A DNA stretch of 64,000 bases. It comes from an uncultured Bacteroidales bacterium. GTDB taxonomy: Bacteria; Bacteroidota; Bacteroidia; Bacteroidales; CAIXZF01. The notes below the pieces were generated by a model. It searched no databases. It was not told the origin of the DNA and saw only the letters and a program-made list of their open reading frames with translations. Below, piece by piece: positions 17,283 through 26,332 of the stretch. The translations under genes and the position numbers were made by a program. Positions within the stretch are counted from its first letter, which is position 1; each line of letters opens with the position of its first letter. The DNA is taken from positions 32,106 through 96,105 of the forward strand of contig CAIXZF010000006.1 in the NCBI GenBank assembly GCA_903923925.1, written 5' to 3'.

Positions 17283-18044
17283 GTGAATTACGAAACCCGC
17301 CGATATTACAATAGTCTGTTCTTCCCGGTTATTTTTGTAATTCTTATTTGGATCGTCAGGGTTTTCGAAGTTTCAACAAAGATTGATCTGGCATTTCTTG
17401 GCATCTACCCTCTGCATGTTAAAGGTCTGGCCGGCATTATAGCATCACCTTTTATTCATGCAAGCTGGTCGCATTTATACTCAAACACGATTCCTGCCTT
17501 TATACTTTCCTCCTGTATCTTTTACTTTTACAGGGAAATTGCCTTCAGGGTAATTGGTGCAATATGGATAATTACCGGAATCTGGGTATGGTTCTGGGCC
17601 AGAGAAGCCTTTCACATAGGGGCAAGCGGACTTATTTATGGTTTTGTATCCTTTGTGTTTCTGAGTGGGATGTTAAGAAGAGATAAACGGCTGATGTCGA
17701 TTTCATTTATGGTGGCATTTACGTATGGGAGTCTTGTTTGGGGGATTTTTCCAGAGTTATTTCCGGATAAAGACATCTCCTGGGAATCGCATTTGATGGG
17801 GTTGATTTCTGGAGCTGTGGTCGCTTGGTACTACAGAAAAGAAGGTCCGCAAAAGCAGGAATACCAATGGAATGACGAAAACGATGAGGAAGATGATGAA
17901 AATGCGCCCTGGCGACTAGCAGAAACTCCAGCAAAAGAAGTCCCGCCAAACAATCCTGCAGACACACAGGAAGAAACCCAACAAAGTCAGCCACCCTTGA
18001 TAAACTATATCTACACAGAAAAAAAAGAAGACAGAAAGCCCTGA
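17283..18044 (+). CDS. Rhomboid family intramembrane serine protease
   Basis: A 253-residue membrane protease with six predicted helices. The catalytic Ser is in GASGLIYG (near residue 116) and the catalytic His in SWESHLMGLISG (near 165); HASWSHLYSNTIP supplies the upstream His/Asn oxyanion region. Residues 190-253 form a hydrophilic, acidic and Pro/Gln-rich cytosolic tail. The start is GTG at 17283; it gives the expected N-terminal MNYETRRYYNSLFFPV, with no ATG in a better place. Rhomboids cleave transmembrane substrates; none is suggested by neighbours. The gene follows the aminotransferase remnant directly. Confidence 0.9.
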   Translation: MNYETRRYYNSLFFPVIFVILIWIVRVFEVSTKIDLAFLGIYPLHVKGLAGIIASPFIHASWSHLYSNTIPAFILSSCIFYFYREIAFRVIGAIWIITGIWVWFWAREAFHIGASGLIYGFVSFVFLSGMLRRDKRLMSISFMVAFTYGSLVWGIFPELFPDKDISWESHLMGLISGAVVAWYYRKEGPQKQEYQWNDENDEEDDENAPWRLAETPAKEVPPNNPADTQEETQQSQPPLINYIYTEKKEDRKP

Positions 18045-18136
18045 GCCATCTGTCTTCCGTTAACCAAAAAATAAACATCAAACCTTCTGGTGTTAATGTA
18101 GCAATCTGTCAATTTTTTAAGGTAAAAATTAATCCT

Positions 18137-18291
18137 GCCCTGCAAGGGCGGACTACTTTAGGAGACCGCTCAAACAAGGCGTTTATCTTCGGGACAGCAT
18201 TACAATCTTAGGCAGCAACAGCAGTTATTTAGTACCGACCCTTACAGGGTCATATATAGCTCTGCACCATCTTTTCGATGGGCGATGCCCA
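18137..18291. repeat. Cluster of three short palindromes
   Basis: GCCCT-GCA-AGGGC at 18137-18149, GACCCT-TAC-AGGGTC at 18237-18251 and TGGGC-GAT-GCCCA at 18279-18291. All have a 3-nt loop and 5- or 6-bp stem, the same layout as the paired mini-hairpins at 4843-5032 and 36409-36473. The TTCTATTG companion motif is not seen, so membership in that family is tentative. Confidence 0.6.
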
Positions 18292-18466
18292 CTGCTTTCT
18301 GCTTTCTGCTTTCTGCTTTCTGCTTTCTGCCTACTGCTTTCTGCCTACTGCTTTCTGCTTTCTGCCTACTGCTTTCTGCCTACTGCTTTCTGCCTACTGC
18401 TTTCTGCTTTCTGCTTTCTGCCTACTGCTTTCTGCCTACTGCCTACTGCTTTCTGCCTACTGCTTT
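18292..18466 (+). repeat. Heptanucleotide tandem array, 25 units
   Basis: Twenty-five contiguous 7-nt units without a break: 16 of CTGCTTT and 9 of CTGCCTA, interspersed. Degenerate CTGCCCT copies follow up to 18487, directly against the stop codon (18488-18490) of the convergent gene. Because 7 is not a multiple of 3, copy-number changes would shift any frame reading through it. Confidence 0.95.
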
Positions 18467-18487
18467 CTGCCCTTCTGCCCTTCTGCC

Positions 18488-19516
18488 CTAAATAGCTTTC
18501 TCATCAATCTTCTTTCCCCAATCATACCGTGGACGTGATTTCCAGTCGGCGTTATGGTAAACGAAGCTTGCAATCATTGGAAGTACCGAAGTAGCTTCAG
18601 CATATACCATCTGCTCATAAAGGGTATCAACCTTTCCCCAGGAGGCGGCTTCTTTTAATGTGGAGCTTGAACAGGCACCATCCCGAACATCAGCAACTGT
18701 TATCTGAACAGCATATTGATGCATTGGAACTTCTTTATCAAGGATTTCAGCACAAATTACAGTATCCTGAGCAAAATTCTTAGGAACACCTCCACCAATC
18801 ATAAAGAGACCGGAAGTTTTTGCAGCCATTTTAATCCTGGTAAGCTCAAGAAAATCTTTTACTGAATCGATACTAACGTGGTTATCAGGGTTATCCCATT
18901 GGTGGCGTACCAACCCAAAACCTGCACTGCTATCAGAAAAGGCAGGACAGAAAATAGGCACATTGTGCTCAAAAGCCAACTGAACCAATGAATTTGGTTT
19001 TTTGCTATGCTGGGTAAGATACCTGCCCATTTCGCGGATAAACTCCCTGGATGAATGTGGCTTCCGGGGTAATTCATTGGCAATTTCGCGGATTGTCATA
19101 TCACATACCTGGAGTTCTTCTTCGTCAATGTAAGTGTCATAGATCCTGTCGATGAGCGTATCGCGGAGCATGGTATCATCAGTATGGGGAGTGCCTTTGT
19201 AGTGTTTGAACCCAAGGGCTTCGAAAAAATCCATATCCACAATAGATGCACCTGTAGCAACAATAGCATCAATCATGTTGTATTTAATCAGATCAGCATA
19301 AAGATTCATACATCCGCCTGCGCTTGTACTGCCGGCAAGGGTGAGAATAATAGTACAGTCCTTATCATCAACCATCCGCTTAAAAATATCAGCAGCAGAG
19401 GCTGTATCGCGAGAAGTGAAGGACATGTCGCGCATGGCATTAATCAGTATTGTAGAATCGAATGATGTGAAATCAATATGCTTAACGGTTTCTCTAAGGA
19501 GTTCTTTTTTTTCCAT
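18488..19516 (-). CDS. Deoxyhypusine-synthase-like enzyme (polyamine cluster)
   Basis: A 342-residue member of the deoxyhypusine synthase family, which uses spermidine and NAD to form a butylimine on an active-site Lys. The NAD-site stretch [10 protein letters not shown] is near residues 59-68, and the catalytic Lys is K295 in EAASWGK. Bacteria lack eIF5A, so bacterial homologues are thought to transfer the aminobutyl group to a small amine, for example making homospermidine. It lies third after arginine decarboxylase and agmatinase on the same strand (54 bp after agmatinase), placing it in polyamine synthesis. The acceptor is not known from sequence. Confidence 0.87.
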   Translation of the reverse strand: MEKKELLRETVKHIDFTSFDSTILINAMRDMSFTSRDTASAADIFKRMVDDKDCTIILTLAGSTSAGGCMNLYADLIKYNMIDAIVATGASIVDMDFFEALGFKHYKGTPHTDDTMLRDTLIDRIYDTYIDEEELQVCDMTIREIANELPRKPHSSREFIREMGRYLTQHSKKPNSLVQLAFEHNVPIFCPAFSDSSAGFGLVRHQWDNPDNHVSIDSVKDFLELTRIKMAAKTSGLFMIGGGVPKNFAQDTVICAEILDKEVPMHQYAVQITVADVRDGACSSSTLKEAASWGKVDTLYEQMVYAEATSVLPMIASFVYHNADWKSRPRYDWGKKIDEKAI

Positions 19517-19570
19517 TTTTATTGGTTTTCCTTTATTGGTATAGTATTAATTTGAAATTCAGATTAAATC

Positions 19571-20410
19571 TTAATATTTGTAGCTAAGGATTTTATAAAG
19601 CAGTTTTGCTGCCAGAAAGTCAGGTGCTTTATTATCAGGATTTGGGCATAATTCCACTATATCCATACCCACTATATTTGTGCGCATCAGCACCAGCCTC
19701 ATAAAATCGAGTACCTTATACCATAACATTCCACCTGGTTCAGGTGTCCCCGTTGATGGCATAATGGAAGGGTCAAAAACATCGAGATCAATAGTTAAAT
19801 ATACATTCTCAGAAAGCTGACCAACAGCTCTTTCCATCCAATCATTCGATTTATGGATTTCGTGTGCCCAGAAAATTTTAGTAGGAACAACCCTTTCTTT
19901 TTCTTCAACATCCATACTGCGGATACCAACCTGAACAACAGGACATAACTCCTGGGTCCTTGCCATTACGCAGGCATGATTGAATTTACTGCCCAGGTAT
20001 TCATTCCTGAGATCAGTATGTGCATCCAGTTGAAGCACAGTAAGATCGGGATATTTCTCAGCATAAGCACGTATCGGGCCATAGGACACCGAATGTTCGC
20101 CACCAAGAGAGATCAGGAATTTATCAGCATCTACATATTTTTTAGCAGCCTGATAAGCAGCTTCTACCATTTTTTCAGGAGAAGAATTTTCTGTTACAGG
20201 GGGAGCAGTAAAAATACCTTGCTGGTAAACTTCAGAATCTGTTTCAATATCATAAAGCTCCATGTTTGCAGAAGCTTCAAGAATGGCTTCCGGGCCCTTA
20301 TCGGCACCTTTAATCCAAGTGGAAGTTCCATCATAAGGGATAGGAAGAATCACAATTTCAGATTCCTTAAGTTTAGCATATTGCTTAGGAATATCACCAA
20401 AATGTACCAT
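19571..20410 (-). CDS. speB: Agmatinase
   Basis: A 279-residue ureohydrolase that hydrolyses agmatine to putrescine and urea. Binuclear Mn motifs are intact: GGEHSVSYG, DAHTDLRNEY and TIDLDVFDPSIMPSTGTPEPGG, containing the His and Asp ligands. Length fits bacterial SpeB. It sits between arginine decarboxylase (83 bp upstream) and the deoxyhypusine-synthase-like gene, giving the route arginine to agmatine to putrescine. The TPEPGG signature favours agmatinase over arginase. Cytosolic. Confidence 0.93.
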   Translation of the reverse strand: MVHFGDIPKQYAKLKESEIVILPIPYDGTSTWIKGADKGPEAILEASANMELYDIETDSEVYQQGIFTAPPVTENSSPEKMVEAAYQAAKKYVDADKFLISLGGEHSVSYGPIRAYAEKYPDLTVLQLDAHTDLRNEYLGSKFNHACVMARTQELCPVVQVGIRSMDVEEKERVVPTKIFWAHEIHKSNDWMERAVGQLSENVYLTIDLDVFDPSIMPSTGTPEPGGMLWYKVLDFMRLVLMRTNIVGMDIVELCPNPDNKAPDFLAAKLLYKILSYKY

Positions 20411-20493
20411 AATAATTAGATTAATTCATAAACAAGGGTCTGATTTTTAATACCTGTCAGCAGCCCTGAAATTTTTTGCAAAGATACGAAATC

Positions 20494-21885
20494 CTAATAA
20501 CCCAGAGTTTTTAGCATTGACTTGTAACTCTGCTCTTTAGCAAAAAGTTTTGTATAATAATCTCCATTTTCATCAATATCGATGATAATATGCTTGGGTG
20601 CAGGAATTAAACAGTGCTGAATTCCGCCATAGCCTCCAAGAGATTCCTGGTATGCTCCTGTATGAAATAATCCTATGTATTGAGGCTTATCTTCAGCCAA
20701 ACGCGGAAGGAAAACAGCATTTGCATGTGCCTCGGCATTGTAATAATCCTGGCTGTCGCAGGTAAGTCCACCAAGGAATACTCTTTGATATTCCATCTCC
20801 CAATTATTAACAGCCAGCAGAATAAACCTCTGATTAATTGCCCAGGTATCCGGCAAAGTAGTCATAAAGGAACTGTCGATCATATTCCAGTATTCCCTGT
20901 CGTTTTGTTGTTTCTGATCGATGATAGAAAAAAGGATTGCTCCACTTTCACCAACAGTATAACTACCAAATTCTGTAAAAATATGAGGTTCCGGAACATT
21001 ATTCTGTACACAGATATTTTTTATCTGCGCAATTATCTCCTCGGCCATGTATTCATATTCATACTCAAAGCCAAGCGAATTTTTAATCGGGAATCCGCCA
21101 CCAATATTCAATGAATCGAGTTCAGGACAAATCTTTCTCACTTCACAATAGAGGTTAACACTCTTCGACAACTCATTCCAATAATATGCTGTATCTTTAA
21201 TACCAGTGTTAATAAAGAAGTGAAGCATTTTCAATTCAAATTTCGGATTGCCTTCAATCTTCTCCCTGTAAAGAGATATAATATCATTAACACGAATACC
21301 AAGCCTCGAAGTATAGAACTCGAACTTCGGTTCTTCCTCGGATGCTATCCGGATACCAAGCTTAATCTTATTATTCAAGCCATTTTCATATTGCATAATT
21401 TCAGCCTTATTATCCACAATAGGCACAATGTTATGAAACCCTTTATTGTGTAAATCAATAATGTTTTCTATATATTGAGGTCGTTTAAATCCATTGCAAA
21501 TGATATATCTATCCATATTCAGCTTACCTGCTTCATATAAAGCTTCAATAAGCGGGATATCAAAAGCTGATGAAGTTTCCAGATGTACGTCGTTCTTAAG
21601 GACTTCTTCCAGTACGAAGGAGAAATGCGAACTTTTTGTACAATAACAGAAATGATAATCCCCCTGATAATCCTCCTTTGCCATGGCAACATTGAATAAT
21701 CGTTTGGCAGCTTTAATTTTCTGACTGATTTTCGGCAGATAGGTAATTTTTAGGGGTGTTCCATATTGAGTAATAATATCCATTAGTGGGATGTCATTGA
21801 AATACAGCTCATTATCAATAACTTTGAATTCTTCTTGTGGAAATTCAAACGTTTGCTCAATTAGATCAATATATTTATTTTTCAT
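20494..21885 (-). CDS. speA: Arginine decarboxylase, fold-III PLP type
   Basis: A 463-residue PLP-dependent decarboxylase of the alanine-racemase-like fold. The PLP Lys is K84 in YCTKSSHFSF, the phosphate-binding GGGFPIKNS motif is near 267, and the C-terminal part has the Cys-Asp substrate motif LTCDSQDYYNAEA. It is shorter than E. coli SpeA (about 650 residues), matching the compact Bacteroidota version. The context with agmatinase argues for arginine over ornithine or diaminopimelate. A very good promoter (TTG-N19-TAAATTTG) precedes it, so it heads the three-gene polyamine operon. Confidence 0.9.
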   Translation of the reverse strand: MKNKYIDLIEQTFEFPQEEFKVIDNELYFNDIPLMDIITQYGTPLKITYLPKISQKIKAAKRLFNVAMAKEDYQGDYHFCYCTKSSHFSFVLEEVLKNDVHLETSSAFDIPLIEALYEAGKLNMDRYIICNGFKRPQYIENIIDLHNKGFHNIVPIVDNKAEIMQYENGLNNKIKLGIRIASEEEPKFEFYTSRLGIRVNDIISLYREKIEGNPKFELKMLHFFINTGIKDTAYYWNELSKSVNLYCEVRKICPELDSLNIGGGFPIKNSLGFEYEYEYMAEEIIAQIKNICVQNNVPEPHIFTEFGSYTVGESGAILFSIIDQKQQNDREYWNMIDSSFMTTLPDTWAINQRFILLAVNNWEMEYQRVFLGGLTCDSQDYYNAEAHANAVFLPRLAEDKPQYIGLFHTGAYQESLGGYGGIQHCLIPAPKHIIIDIDENGDYYTKLFAKEQSYKSMLKTLGY

Positions 21886-21949
21886 AATCCGCCTTACTTA
21901 CATTAAGAAATTAAAAGCAATCCGATTAACTTACATTTCAAATAGATTG

Positions 21950-21979
21950 CAAATTTAACAATAATGATACTGTTGTCAA
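21950..21979 (-). promoter_or_regulatory. Promoter of the speA-speB operon
   Basis: Minus-strand TTG (21979-21977), 19-nt spacer, then TAAATTTG (21957-21950). This matches the Bacteroidota -33/-7 consensus at the ideal distance. The TTGTCAA core (21973-21979) can also be read as a TTG for the divergent MFS gene, which has GATATTTG at 21993-22000. Confidence 0.72.
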
Positions 21980-22029
21980 TTAAAATTATGAAGATATTTG
22001 CATCTGAAAATACAACAAGCTAAAAGAAC

Positions 22030-23211
22030 ATGGCATTCAGTTTTCAACGCAACCTTATCTCGCTGATTTTCATAAAGATTGCCAAATGGATGAATCTGGT
22101 AATGCCAATTATCGTACTTTTTTACAAGTCGAATGGATTAAGTATGCAGGATATTTTCATTCTGCAATCGGTATATTCGTTCAGCCTCATGCTTCTGGAG
22201 ATCCCTTCTGGGTATTTTGCCGACAAGGTTGGCAGGCGTCATAGCATCCTTATCGGAACTGTATTCGGCTTCATTGGTTTCCTGATGTATTCCATCTCTT
22301 ATGGATTCTGGCAATTTGCTGTGGCAGAAACTGTACTCGGGCTGGGTATGAGCCTGGTGTCTGGTGCTGATTCAGCCATACTTTACGATTCCTTAAGTGC
22401 TGCCGGACATGAGAACAGATACACACGTTTCGACGGAAGGATAACAATGGCAGGTAATTTTGCTGAAGCTTTTGCTGGGATTATAGGCGGCTTAATCGCT
22501 GTAAGTTCTCTGCGAACACCATATTATATACAGACAATCGTTGCTTTTTCAGGAATTGCAGCTGCATTATTTTTAAGAGAACCGCCAATTAAAGAAACAA
22601 TCATCAAACCAATTCTGCGTGATATTCCTAAAATTGTGCGTAACGTTCTGCAAACGAATAAAAAGCTAAAGTGGAATACTCTTTTCTCAGCCCTAACAGG
22701 GGCTTCAACCCTTTCGATGGCCTGGCTTGTACAACCTTACTTTATTAAACTACAGATGCCAACCGAATTTTTCGGAATTTCCTGGGCAATTTTAAACTTA
22801 TGTGTCGGACTGGCAGCATTATATGCATGGAAAATTGAAAAACGCTTTGGACCAGCCAGAACAGTACTTCTGTTTACGGTTTCGCTCTGTGTATCCTATT
22901 TTATCCTCGCATTTTCAACAAATTACTCCGGAATCCTGATCCTGCTTGTATTTTATATGGCAAGAGGAGTTGCCACTCCAACTCTGCGCAGTTATATCAA
23001 CAACATCAGTACTTCTGATGTTAGAGCTACAGTTCTTTCAGTAAGAAACTTTATTATCCGGATGATTTTTGCAATACTCGGACCATTCTTCGGATGGATA
23101 AACGACAAATTCAGTCTGGGAATGGCAATGCTTATTGCTGGTACTATATACAGTATCCTTTCATCTGTAACACTTTACAAATTCCTGAAACACAAAACAT
23201 ATTCAAGTTAA
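22030..23211 (+). CDS. MFS transporter
   Basis: A 393-residue major facilitator superfamily protein with 12 predicted helices. The signature loop between helices 2 and 3 is GYFADKVGRRHSI (family pattern GxLaDrxGrr), near residues 61-73. The loop FDGRITMAGNFAEAFAGIIGG after helix 4 resembles the drug-exporter and sugar-exporter-like branch. It is divergent from the polyamine operon with 144 bp between, so polyamine transport is conceivable but nothing in the sequence shows it. It ends convergently 33 bp from the acyl-CoA dehydrogenase. Substrate unknown. Confidence 0.87.
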   Translation: MAFSFQRNLISLIFIKIAKWMNLVMPIIVLFYKSNGLSMQDIFILQSVYSFSLMLLEIPSGYFADKVGRRHSILIGTVFGFIGFLMYSISYGFWQFAVAETVLGLGMSLVSGADSAILYDSLSAAGHENRYTRFDGRITMAGNFAEAFAGIIGGLIAVSSLRTPYYIQTIVAFSGIAAALFLREPPIKETIIKPILRDIPKIVRNVLQTNKKLKWNTLFSALTGASTLSMAWLVQPYFIKLQMPTEFFGISWAILNLCVGLAALYAWKIEKRFGPARTVLLFTVSLCVSYFILAFSTNYSGILILLVFYMARGVATPTLRSYINNISTSDVRATVLSVRNFIIRMIFAILGPFFGWINDKFSLGMAMLIAGTIYSILSSVTLYKFLKHKTYSS

Positions 23212-23244
23212 ATTCTAAAAAGAGATGTTCACATCATTCCGATT

Positions 23245-24789
23245 TCAGAACCTCACACCTGGCCAGCCAGTGCCATCTTCATAGTCTTCAACAAGCATCG
23301 CCCTTTGATAATGATTAAAGGATGTGATCATGCTTGAAATTTCCTGATGAAGAATATCTACAGCATTGTCAATAAGATCGAGGCGGAAACCTGTATCCGC
23401 ATTGCGGATAACATAGTCCATTGAAATAACCCGGCTGATAACCTTACCGAGATCAACAAGTTTACGCTGAGGCATATACAGGTCGAGCTCAAAATCGAAG
23501 AGTCCTTTCAGTTGTTCAATTGCCTGTTTAGAATTCTCGTAACCTTTAAAAAAGCTCATCAGCGTTTTTTCCTTAGCATTTTTCATTGTACGGATAACCG
23601 ATTCTGATATCTGCGCATAAAGAATATCATTTGAGCCTTCGAAAATCTGGAACGGACGGCTGTCGACAGTAGCACTACCTGCAATATGATTTAGTTTGTA
23701 GCCTTTTGCACCAATCAATTGAAGCAGGGATTGGGCTGATTCCTGCATTAAATCTGAAGTTACTGTTTTTAAAACGTTTGCTTCAAGGCGGAAAGATGCA
23801 AGATCTGTATTTACAGCAACAATTTTACTGGCAGCAGTGCCAAGAGAAGAAGTTATGGTAAAGGCAGCCTGAAGGCGTGCAAGCCTTTCCTGGACCTGGT
23901 CATAATCCAACAAATTTTTAGAACCAACTGAACGCTTACGCGTATGTTGCAATGCTTCGTCGAGCATGCGTTTTATAAAACCAAGCCCCATACCCGGAAA
24001 ATGAAGTCTGCTGGTATGCAACAAATCTAGCATCATGTGTATACCCGTTGATTTTGGTATAAGTCTCTGTTTTTCTGGTATATGTACATCTATAATGTTT
24101 CGGCCATAGGGGATCTGGTACAATCCAAGGTTTTCAAAATACTCTTCGACAACAATTTTCTGTCCGGCGGCAGAAACATCGCAAACAAAGAAATCCACAT
24201 CACGTTCGAGTATGTTGTATTCATTTTTCCGGCGGGCTGTGAGAAGCCAGAAGTCTGCCATGCCGGTTAGCCCTGCCCAATGCTTGGTTCCATCAATATG
24301 GTACATTCCATTTTGCTTGCTGTAGCCTGTTTTCATTCCGAAAGCATCAGTGCCATGATCAGGTTCAGTGATCATAAGTCCACCCATAGATTTATCGTTC
24401 AGAAACCTTGTGAATACATCTTTTTTAACAGAATCATTGCCGTATTTAGCCAAAGGCTGAAGAAATAAGGCTCCATTAATACCAAAAGTGAGCGAAAGTG
24501 CAAGCGATTGATAGGAAGATGCAGCAAGAAATGCGAGGTTCTCATGCATTTTGGCACCTCTTCCGCCATATTCAACAGGAATGTTAACCGAAAGCGGATT
24601 CAAGGCCATAATCTCTCCCAGAAGTTCCGGTGGAAGTCGTCGAAGAATGCTAAGACGCTCCATTTCAGGCCTGTTCTGAAAAATATCAGCTAATTTCAGT
24701 GTAAAATCTTTAAGAAAACTTTGAAAAGAATCCGAATGCGTGAGGTTTATTTCTCCACTTGCAGGAGACAAGGTATCAGCAAAAATCAT
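23245..24789 (-). CDS. Acyl-CoA dehydrogenase family protein
   Basis: A 514-residue flavoprotein. The N-terminal helical domain contains VNIPVEYGGRG; the middle domain has MITEPDHGTDAFGMKT, the FAD-binding xTEPxxGSD-type motif near 137-150; the C-terminal domain has QIFEGSNDILYAQ, corresponding to the Y(E/Q)GT(N/S)xI motif. It is longer than a short-chain enzyme (about 380) by a C-terminal extension of about 100 residues. I could not place the catalytic Glu with confidence, so substrate and activity stay open. No electron-transfer flavoprotein genes are next to it. It is divergent from the DEAD-box helicase. Confidence 0.85.
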   Translation of the reverse strand: MIFADTLSPASGEINLTHSDSFQSFLKDFTLKLADIFQNRPEMERLSILRRLPPELLGEIMALNPLSVNIPVEYGGRGAKMHENLAFLAASSYQSLALSLTFGINGALFLQPLAKYGNDSVKKDVFTRFLNDKSMGGLMITEPDHGTDAFGMKTGYSKQNGMYHIDGTKHWAGLTGMADFWLLTARRKNEYNILERDVDFFVCDVSAAGQKIVVEEYFENLGLYQIPYGRNIIDVHIPEKQRLIPKSTGIHMMLDLLHTSRLHFPGMGLGFIKRMLDEALQHTRKRSVGSKNLLDYDQVQERLARLQAAFTITSSLGTAASKIVAVNTDLASFRLEANVLKTVTSDLMQESAQSLLQLIGAKGYKLNHIAGSATVDSRPFQIFEGSNDILYAQISESVIRTMKNAKEKTLMSFFKGYENSKQAIEQLKGLFDFELDLYMPQRKLVDLGKVISRVISMDYVIRNADTGFRLDLIDNAVDILHQEISSMITSFNHYQRAMLVEDYEDGTGWPGVRF

Positions 24790-24874
24790 AGTTATAAATT
24801 AATGGTCAAAACGATATAAACAATGCCAAAGCAACATTGTTTACTTTAAAAGCATAAAGTCCGGAAACATAGCT

Positions 24875-24882
24875 TACCTTTG
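24875..24882 (+). promoter_or_regulatory. Candidate -7 box upstream of the first helicase
   Basis: TACCTTTG matches TAnnTTTG; a second candidate, TAGTTTTG, is at 24892-24899. Either would give a leader of roughly 90-115 nt before the ATG at 24997, long enough for the cold-responsive leaders known for such helicases. No clear -33 box. Confidence 0.38.
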
Positions 24883-24996
24883 CATCAAATATAGTTTTGA
24901 CCTTTTCAAATTACACTGCCTGCAGTATAGATTACACAATTCGGATCTTTATCCAAAAAGGGACCTGGTCAATCCTAAAACACCTAAACACAAATT

Positions 24997-26295
24997 ATGA
25001 CATTTGCAGAATTAAATCTGATTGAGCCTATTCAGCGGGCTTTAATAGCTGAAGGCTACGTGCGGCCAACCCCTATCCAGTCGCAATCGATACCCGAATT
25101 ATTAAAAGGTAAAGATTTACTTGGATCAGCACAGACCGGTACCGGTAAAACAGCAGCATTCGCCATACCTATCTTACAATCATTATTTAACAACAAAAAC
25201 CCTGAGGACAGAAAAAAACGAATCAAATCATTGATTCTTACTCCAACAAGGGAATTAGCCATACAAATTAACGATAGTTTTGCTGCCTATGGTAAGTTCA
25301 CTGGAATAAACAGTCTTGTAATTTTCGGCGGTGTGTCGCAAAAAGCACAAACCGATGCTCTTCGCAGAGTTCCGGAGATATTAGTTGCTACACCGGGCAG
25401 GCTGCTCGATCTAATTAACCAGGGATTTATTAATCTTAACGACATCTCCCTTTTTGTGCTTGATGAAGCTGACCGTATGCTGGACATGGGGTTTCTTCAT
25501 GATGTGAAAAAAATTATTGCAATGTTGCCAGCGAAACGACAATCGATGTTTTTCTCGGCCACAATGCCTCCGGAAATTCAGAAACTGTCGAGCACCATTC
25601 TCACAAATCCAGTAAAAGTAAGAGTTGACCCTGAATCATCCACTGTTGACATTATCAGACAGGCCATATATTATGTTGACAAGGCCGACAAACGTTCCCT
25701 GCTTGTTCACTTGTTGAAGGACCGAAAGATTGACAGTGCCCTAGTTTTTACCAGAACCAAACATGGAGCAGACAAGGTAGCTAAGGATTTGAAGCGCGAA
25801 GGCATTAGCGTTGCTGCAATTCACGGCAATAAGTCGCAGAATGCCAGACAGGATGCATTAAATGGATTCAAAGCAAAGACTACCAGAGTATTGGTTGCTA
25901 CAGATATTGCAGCCAGAGGTATTGATGTGGAAGAATTAACGCACGTAATTAACTATGAATTACCCAATATTCCTGAGACCTATGTTCACAGGATAGGGCG
26001 AACCGGAAGAGCCGGAGCTGGCGGATCAGCCTGGTCGTTTTGCGATGCCGAAGAAAAAGCTTATTTGAAAGATATCCAAAAGCTAATTGCAAAGATTATT
26101 CCTGTGGTTAGCGATCATCCGTATCCATTATCACCAGATGCAAGGCCTCCCGACAAAAAGGAGACTAAACCAAGGGAGCAATGGACACGAAAACCAGATC
26201 CAAAAAAGAAATTCAGAGCTGCCAGCAGCAATACCAGAAACGCAACACCTGCCAGGAGCAGGAAAGTTGAAGGTGGAAATGGCAGAGTGAGTTAA
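24997..26295 (+). CDS. DEAD-box RNA helicase, RhlE-like
   Basis: A 432-residue ATP-dependent RNA helicase. Motifs in order: Q-motif PTPIQSQSIP, I AQTGTGKT, Ia PTRELA, II DEADRMLDMGF, III SAT, IV/V LVATDIAARGIDV, VI HRIGRTGRAG. The tail (about 370-432) is basic and rich in Pro/Arg/Lys, as in RhlE, and would bind RNA loosely. Such enzymes remodel rRNA during ribosome assembly, often at low temperature. It leads a same-strand run with adenosine deaminase (37 bp) and a second DEAD-box gene. Confidence 0.92.
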   Translation: MTFAELNLIEPIQRALIAEGYVRPTPIQSQSIPELLKGKDLLGSAQTGTGKTAAFAIPILQSLFNNKNPEDRKKRIKSLILTPTRELAIQINDSFAAYGKFTGINSLVIFGGVSQKAQTDALRRVPEILVATPGRLLDLINQGFINLNDISLFVLDEADRMLDMGFLHDVKKIIAMLPAKRQSMFFSATMPPEIQKLSSTILTNPVKVRVDPESSTVDIIRQAIYYVDKADKRSLLVHLLKDRKIDSALVFTRTKHGADKVAKDLKREGISVAAIHGNKSQNARQDALNGFKAKTTRVLVATDIAARGIDVEELTHVINYELPNIPETYVHRIGRTGRAGAGGSAWSFCDAEEKAYLKDIQKLIAKIIPVVSDHPYPLSPDARPPDKKETKPREQWTRKPDPKKKFRAASSNTRNATPARSRKVEGGNGRVS

Positions 26296-26332
26296 AAGTC
26301 AAATAGTTGCAGAAATCATTAACACTTTAAAG

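Larger units (their letters stand above)
18045..18487. other. 443-bp intergenic region with hairpins and a heptamer array
   Basis: No gene. It holds three 13- to 15-nt palindromes (18137-18291) and a 25-unit heptanucleotide array (18292-18466) that runs up to the stop of the convergent deoxyhypusine-synthase-like gene. Open frames on the plus strand here, such as 18278-18538, are products of the repeat. Confidence 0.85.

Noticed and set aside
18292..18487. Heptamer array considered as a CRISPR array
   Set aside because: Units are 7 nt, contiguous and without unique spacers, and no cas gene is present.
18278..18538. Open frame coding a Leu/Cys/Phe-rich protein over the heptamer array
   Set aside because: It is a translation of the tandem repeat and would exist in more than one frame; no start context and it overlaps the end of a real gene.
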